NCBI RefSeq assembly: GCF_001192795.1
Contig: NZ_DF968180.1
Location: forward strand, 532,578-596,577
DNA: 64,000 nucleotides
From: Flexilinea flocculi
GTDB lineage: Bacteria > Chloroflexota > Anaerolineae > Anaerolineales > Anaerolineaceae
Direction of reading: 5' to 3'
How positions within the stretch are numbered: the stretch's first letter is position 1; each line of letters begins with the position of its first letter. The position numbers and the translations under genes were made by a program. Shown one piece after another: positions 59,930 through 64,000 of this stretch. Under the pieces are notes generated by a model. It made no database searches. It saw only the letters and a program-made list of their open reading frames with translations, and had not been told where the DNA came from.

Positions 59930-61093
59930 ATGTCTAAAGTACTTGGTATTTTAACTGGCGGGGGCGACGTTCCAGGTCTGAATCCCGCAATGAAAGCCGT
60001 CGTAATGTCTGCCTTGGATTATGGTTACAGGATTTTTGGGATACGAAGAGGCTGGGGCGGATTATTAAACTATGATTTGAATGATCCAGAATCCCATCGA
60101 AATATATTTGAGTTGGGACGCGATGATGTTCGAAAGATTGATCGCACTGGCGGAACCTTTCTGCATACGTCCAGAACCAATCCTCAAAAAGTTAAGATGA
60201 ATGTCATCCCGGAATTTCTGAAGAACTCACCGCTGGGAATCAAGGTGGATGAAGATACCATGGATTATACCCCGCATGTCCTGCAGGTTTTGGATCACGT
60301 CGGTATTGATACCTTGATCACGATCGGTGGCGACGATACGCTCAGCTATTCGGTTCGTCTGCATAATGAAGGAATTCCGGTGGTTGCAATTCCGAAAACT
60401 ATGGATAACGATGTTTTTGGAACAGATTACTGTATTGGTTTTTCAACTTCCATTACCAGAGCTGTTGAAGTCATCACCAACATGCGAACTTCTTTAGGTT
60501 CTCATGAGCGAATCGGTATTATTGAATTATTCGGACGTAATTCTGGCGAAACCAGTCTGATTTCCGCTTATCTTTCCAGCGCAGATCGTGCAGTAATTCC
60601 AGAAGTGCCTTTCAATATTGACAAACTGACAGAATACCTGGTTGCTGATAAAAAAGCAAATCCTTCCAACTACTCTTTGGTAACCGTTTCAGAAGGCGCC
60701 ATTATGGAAGGCGGCGATATCATTGAAACCGGTGAAATGGATGCTTACGGGCATCGGAAACTGGGTGGTGTCGGAATGATCGTTGCCGAAGCCGTCAAAC
60801 GCCGCTCCAACAGCAATATTATGTATCAGCAGGTTGGTTACATGATGCGCTCCGGTGCTCCTGATTCTCTGGATCGTATGGTTGCAAGTTCTTTCGGTAA
60901 TTTGGCATTCCAATTGGTTGCCAGAAATGATACAGGCCGTATGGTTGCACTGCATGGCGGCAAATACACAACTGTTCCCGTCAGTATGGTTCTTGCCGGA
61001 AAGAAACGTGTGGATGTTCCTGCTTTCTATGATATTGAAGCTTACAGACCGAAGATTAAAGATTTCCTCGGTGTACCGATGTTTTTGAATTAA
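59930..61093 (+). CDS. pfp: 6-phosphofructokinase, predicted PPi-dependent
   Basis: The 387-residue protein has [29 protein letters not shown] and [10 protein letters not shown]. The phosphoryl-donor determinants read GGDDTL (Asp where ATP enzymes have Gly) and PKTMDND (Lys where many ATP enzymes have Gly); both are the PPi-type pair. It phosphorylates fructose-6-P reversibly using pyrophosphate. AAGGAG precedes the ATG. Aldolase follows 16 bp later in the same operon. Confidence 0.88.
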   Translation: MSKVLGILTGGGDVPGLNPAMKAVVMSALDYGYRIFGIRRGWGGLLNYDLNDPESHRNIFELGRDDVRKIDRTGGTFLHTSRTNPQKVKMNVIPEFLKNSPLGIKVDEDTMDYTPHVLQVLDHVGIDTLITIGGDDTLSYSVRLHNEGIPVVAIPKTMDNDVFGTDYCIGFSTSITRAVEVITNMRTSLGSHERIGIIELFGRNSGETSLISAYLSSADRAVIPEVPFNIDKLTEYLVADKKANPSNYSLVTVSEGAIMEGGDIIETGEMDAYGHRKLGGVGMIVAEAVKRRSNSNIMYQQVGYMMRSGAPDSLDRMVASSFGNLAFQLVARNDTGRMVALHGGKYTTVPVSMVLAGKKRVDVPAFYDIEAYRPKIKDFLGVPMFLN

Positions 61094-61109
61094 TTCGCAG
61101 GAGAATAAG

Positions 61110-62057
61110 ATGATTGTTACAACTAAAAAATTGTTTGAACATGCCTACGGCAAATATGCAATTGGTGCATACAACATCAATAATGCTGAACAGATTATCG
61201 GTCTGTTTAAAGGAAATATTAAAAGTCAATCACCTTTTATTATTCAGATTTCAAAAGGTGCTCGTTCTTACACCAGCAAAATTATGCTGGAGGGGTTGAT
61301 TCGCAGTGCTGATCAGATGTTCCCGGAAGCCATTTTTGCTGTTCACCTGGATCATGGTGATGAGCAGACATGCTATGATTGCATTGAAAGCGGTTTTTAC
61401 AGCTCCGTCATGATCGATGCTTCCTCTCTAAGCTTTGACGAGAATGTCGCAACAACAAAACGTGTCGTCGACGCGGCTCACGCCAAAGGAATTGTTGTTG
61501 AAGCAGAACTGGGGCAACTTGGCGGTGTGGAAGAGCATGTCTCTGTCAGTGATGCTGATGCGAAACTGACCGATCCGGATTCCGTCAAAGAATTCGTCTC
61601 CAGAACCAATGTCGATTCTCTTGCTGTTGCGATTGGAACCAGCCATGGCGCTTTCAAATTTACAGGCAGTCAGTCGCTTCATTTTGATGTGCTTGCAGAA
61701 ATTCAGAACCGCGTTCCCGGATTCCCGCTGGTGATGCATGGTTCCAGCTCTGTGCCGCAGGACGAAGTAGCGCGCATTAATGCTGCCGGCGGCAATCTGC
61801 AGGGAGCCAAAGGTGTTGATGATAACCAGTTCAAACGCGCTGCACAACTCGGCGTTACAAAAATCAATATCGATACCGACGGTCGTTTAGTTTGGACGCG
61901 CGTACATCGCGAGTATTTCCTCGAACACCCGGAAAATTTTGATCTTCGCCCGATCGGTAAGGTCTTTATGGAAGAATATGCCAACTTTATTGCAGCCAAG
62001 AATGAAAAACTCGGATCAGCCGGTCAGCTTGACGATGTCCGCAAATTTCTTGCATAA
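61110..62057 (+). CDS. fba: Class II fructose-bisphosphate aldolase
   Basis: The 315-residue zinc enzyme has AIGAYNINNAEQIIGL, HLDHGDEQTCYDCIESGF (catalytic Asp and zinc His), EAELGQLGGVEEH, AIGTSHGAFKF (His), LVMHGSSSVPQ (His) and ITKINIDTDGR in class II order (VTKINIDTDGR here). It cleaves fructose-1,6-bisphosphate to triose phosphates. CAGGAG precedes the ATG. It is co-transcribed with PPi-PFK. Confidence 0.94.
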   Translation: MIVTTKKLFEHAYGKYAIGAYNINNAEQIIGLFKGNIKSQSPFIIQISKGARSYTSKIMLEGLIRSADQMFPEAIFAVHLDHGDEQTCYDCIESGFYSSVMIDASSLSFDENVATTKRVVDAAHAKGIVVEAELGQLGGVEEHVSVSDADAKLTDPDSVKEFVSRTNVDSLAVAIGTSHGAFKFTGSQSLHFDVLAEIQNRVPGFPLVMHGSSSVPQDEVARINAAGGNLQGAKGVDDNQFKRAAQLGVTKINIDTDGRLVWTRVHREYFLEHPENFDLRPIGKVFMEEYANFIAAKNEKLGSAGQLDDVRKFLA

Positions 62058-62138
62058 GAAGCTCTGAAGACATTTACATGATTCGAATCCTTGGATAGAA
62101 CGTAGAATTTTTCCGAAAACTATCCTTCAAATTATATA

Positions 62139-62196
62139 GCCCCATTTCGATCCACATCGTATGCAATTTACTGAGCAGATCGGAATGGGGCATTTT
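62139..62196. terminator. Terminator between aldolase and sortase remnant
   Basis: A 14-bp stem (GCCCCATTTCGATC / GATCGGAATGGGGC, one G-T pair) has a 25-nt loop, with ATTTTT on the plus side. It can serve both convergent genes. Confidence 0.8.
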
Positions 62197-62208
62197 TAAC
62201 TCAAAAAC

Positions 62209-62376
62209 TCATTGAACATCCGAACGAACAGCGCGGACGACTCTACGATAGCGATAGGACTGGGAAGCCTTATCGAATTGCTGGCAGGTGATAAGCGTGA
62301 GCCAATCGCGATCTTCATGACGGGTCAGCAGGCGTGTATCATCCGGATCAACCAGCACACTGCTGTCGACTATATA
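62209..62376 (-). pseudogene. C-terminal fragment of a sortase, cut by the IS element
   Basis: Reading inward from the IS edge on the minus strand gives 55 residues to a stop at 62209. They include DRDWLTLITC (sortase TLxTC motif with the catalytic Cys) and SYRYRRVVRAV (catalytic Arg strand). The frame is open to the IS junction at 62376/62377, so the N-terminal half should lie beyond the window's right end. Sortases anchor LPxTG-type proteins to the wall of monoderm bacteria. It is not functional in this state. Confidence 0.75.
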
Positions 62377-64000
62377 GGGGTTGTTCCATATTATGCAAGT
62401 TGTGGAATAGCCCCATTTTTTCTTCCAAAATTAATGAAAATATTGAACTTGCACAGGATTAAAATCCAATCTAAAAATTGCGACAAAAAATCTCTTAGCC
62501 TTTTAGCTAAGTTCAGAACTACAAAATACAGAGCAATCATGACCTTGCATGTATGTTCAGTCTTTCCTTTGATACAATCCATTCCATAGAACCGTTTCCC
62601 TTCACCAAATTTGCCTTCAACAGCATTCCGTTTTCTGGAATCCATTTGGGCAATTTTTCTTTCCGCTTTCTCCTGATTGACCTGTTTTCTGCCAAGTTTT
62701 GGCCCACTCAGTCGTATTCCTAATTCAGCACATTTTCGCCGGTTTTCTTTTGTTCGATAGATTTGATCTGCCAGAACAGCTTCCGGATAATGCCCCGTGC
62801 GAAGTTTATACGCTTCTATCTGTGACCAAAGGTCTTCACTTTCATTGTAGGAATCGAATTGGACGCGATCCAAATATGAATACCCATCAATTACGCTGAT
62901 CGATATCTTTGCTCCGAATTCTGTTTTATTTTTTGCTTTTCCCCGGACAATCGGACGAATGTATGGCTGTGAAATGCTGACAATCCGGTTTTCGACATTA
63001 TGCTTTTTTGCGCGATACATTTCCTCCTGTTGTTGATATACCAGACGAGTTGTCTCCAATTCCCTTTTTTGTTTCTCACTCAATAATTCAATTAAACCCG
63101 GCTCTTTTTCCAGCATCTGATCGATAGTTTTGAAATTCCTCCTGACATAGCCGATTTGTGCTTTTATTGCATTTCGGATCGCTCTTTGACTTGGATTCCG
63201 GTTCTTTGCAAACATCAAATACTTTTTTCGGGCAGTTTTTCGATAAGTCCTTGGTTTCTTTTTCCGTTCGCTGCTTCCAGCATACATGATGTCGATGATT
63301 TTTTCCTGCTTTTCCCTTCCTTCATTCAATAGATCGGTATCTTTCGGATATCGTATATCGGAGGGTACGCAAGTTGCATCAATTATCAGTTCGCCCTTGT
63401 TGTCACCTTTTCTCTCATCATCGCTCTTTTTTCCAGCCGTATTTGAATTTTCTCCGGGACGTCCGATTTCCTCAATCAGTCCCATAATCATCCCCAGATC
63501 GATCCTGTCTCGCCATTTGCTCAACATACTGTAACTGAATGGCAGCTCAAATTCAAACCTTTCCAACCCGATAAAGTATTGTAAGTACGGACTTTCCACA
63601 ATTGCTTCTATCGTTTTCCGATCTGACAAATCCATCATTCGCTGGATTATCAACGTCCCCAATCCCATTCTTACCGGATGCGCTGTGTGCCGGGATTTCT
63701 CAGAAAATTGTTTGGCATATTCTTTTTCAAAACTATCCCATGGGATGATTTCTGCTAATCTTACCCATCGGTTTTCCGGATTTAAATTCCGATCGAATTG
63801 ATACCACTGAGCGGTTTTACACAAATCTTGCTGTTGATTCTTTCGCAGATACATCGGCTTTTCTTTCTGATTGATGCAAGGTTTTTTGGTTCTTTTTGCT
63901 TTTTTCCGTGCACTAATTGTATCAGAAAGATCCTTTTTTATCCAATTTTACTCGTAGTTTTATGCCATCCTTAACAAATATTTCCTTTAGGAACAACCCC
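62377..64000 (-). mobile_element. Complete IS5-like insertion sequence, 1624 bp
   Basis: Perfect 11-bp terminal inverted repeats, GGGGTTGTTCC at 62377-62387 and its complement GGAACAACCCC at 63990-64000, enclose one transposase gene. The right tip coincides with the last base of the window, so the target duplication cannot be checked. It interrupts a sortase gene. Confidence 0.85.
62391..63854 (-). CDS. IS5/IS1182-like transposase
   Basis: The 487-residue protein has an N-terminal DUF772-type helical domain (about 60-115; HPVRMGLGTLIIQRMMDLSD) and a DDE core with Asp159 (LIIDATCVPSD), Asp363 (AVLADQIYRTKENR) and Glu413 (NAVEGKFGEGKR). A long basic insert (about 195-300) lies between the first two Asp residues. 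No frameshift or stop is seen, so it may be active. It starts about 135 bp inside the right inverted repeat. Confidence 0.92.
   Translation of the reverse strand: MYLRKNQQQDLCKTAQWYQFDRNLNPENRWVRLAEIIPWDSFEKEYAKQFSEKSRHTAHPVRMGLGTLIIQRMMDLSDRKTIEAIVESPYLQYFIGLERFEFELPFSYSMLSKWRDRIDLGMIMGLIEEIGRPGENSNTAGKKSDDERKGDNKGELIIDATCVPSDIRYPKDTDLLNEGREKQEKIIDIMYAGSSERKKKPRTYRKTARKKYLMFAKNRNPSQRAIRNAIKAQIGYVRRNFKTIDQMLEKEPGLIELLSEKQKRELETTRLVYQQQEEMYRAKKHNVENRIVSISQPYIRPIVRGKAKNKTEFGAKISISVIDGYSYLDRVQFDSYNESEDLWSQIEAYKLRTGHYPEAVLADQIYRTKENRRKCAELGIRLSGPKLGRKQVNQEKAERKIAQMDSRKRNAVEGKFGEGKRFYGMDCIKGKTEHTCKVMIALYFVVLNLAKRLRDFLSQFLDWILILCKFNIFINFGRKNGAIPQLA

Noticed and set aside
62212..62589. Plus-strand open frame of 125 codons across the IS left edge
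   Set aside because: It crosses the IS inverted repeat and is antisense to the sortase fragment and the transposase C-terminus, with no homology pattern.
1..64000. Composite transposon spanning the window, since both ends carry IS genes
   Set aside because: The left transposase is rve-type and the right one is IS5-like with different ends, so they cannot form one composite unit. The interior is ordinary metabolic genes.

Overview
The window reads as the chromosome of a fermentative, sugar-using anaerobe with moderate GC, most probably an Anaerolineae-type member of the Chloroflexota. This assignment is an inference. It rests on an NBR1-type (four-tryptophan) Ig domain fused to a solute-binding protein, a PPi-type phosphofructokinase, SGNH esterases with a GDC block, GT87/GT39-like membrane proteins, short RBS-led operons and the absence of outer-membrane genes. 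No rRNA, phage module or CRISPR array is visible.

Layout. 1-1200: 3' part of an rve-type (DDE) insertion sequence. 1.4-8.3 kb (mostly minus strand): a GH51-like protein without its catalytic glutamates, a GT-C membrane glycosyltransferase, hpf, comF, a 48-residue Flp-type pilin and larC. 8.5-14.4 kb: the SBP/NBR1 fusion, a coiled-coil protein beside an SPFH protein with a DNA-binding tail, a succinate-CoA ligase pair and an acyl carrier protein. 14.6-16.8 kb: a membrane protein, tRNA-Ser(GGA) and a GDSL esterase. 17-33.5 kb: carbohydrate locus A, with a DeoR regulator, HAD phosphatases, a Gfo/Idh oxidoreductase, a BtpA-like protein, an NMT1/SsuA-type binding protein, a SurA/PrsA-like foldase, M42 and M20 peptidases, an FGGY kinase, a sugar-phosphate 3-epimerase, a class II aldolase/4-epimerase and a paired two-ATPase/two-permease ABC importer. 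34-35.4 kb: D-serine ammonia-lyase. 35.7-54.4 kb: carbohydrate locus B, with a zinc alcohol dehydrogenase, a Gfo/Idh dehydrogenase, an FGGY kinase and a GntR regulator, divergent from a ribose-type ABC transporter, L-fucose isomerase, a second fucose-isomerase-like protein, a tagatose/psicose 3-epimerase, a PTE-like hydrolase, an AroE-like dehydrogenase, a D-2-hydroxyacid dehydrogenase and a cupin phosphoglucose isomerase. 54.5-62.1 kb: a 4Fe-4S protein, a secreted SGNH hydrolase, an acetyltransferase, a GT87 protein, then PPi-phosphofructokinase and class II aldolase. 62.2-64 kb: a sortase gene cut by a complete IS5-like element whose right inverted repeat ends on the last base of the window.

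How the genes work together. Each sugar locus combines import, isomerisation/epimerisation, phosphorylation and aldol cleavage or 4-epimerisation. The products would enter glycolysis through the cupin PGI, PPi-PFK and aldolase.

The most striking non-coding signal is a family of about two dozen intergenic elements, roughly 60-185 bp long. They are bounded by inverted boxes (consensus CAGCAATTCGAAATATGG / CCATATTTCGAATTGCTG). The long form carries an inner hairpin whose arms differ between copies yet stay complementary, capped by a GCGAAGC-like mini-hairpin. They sit between transcription units throughout the window and I do not recognise them as a named family.
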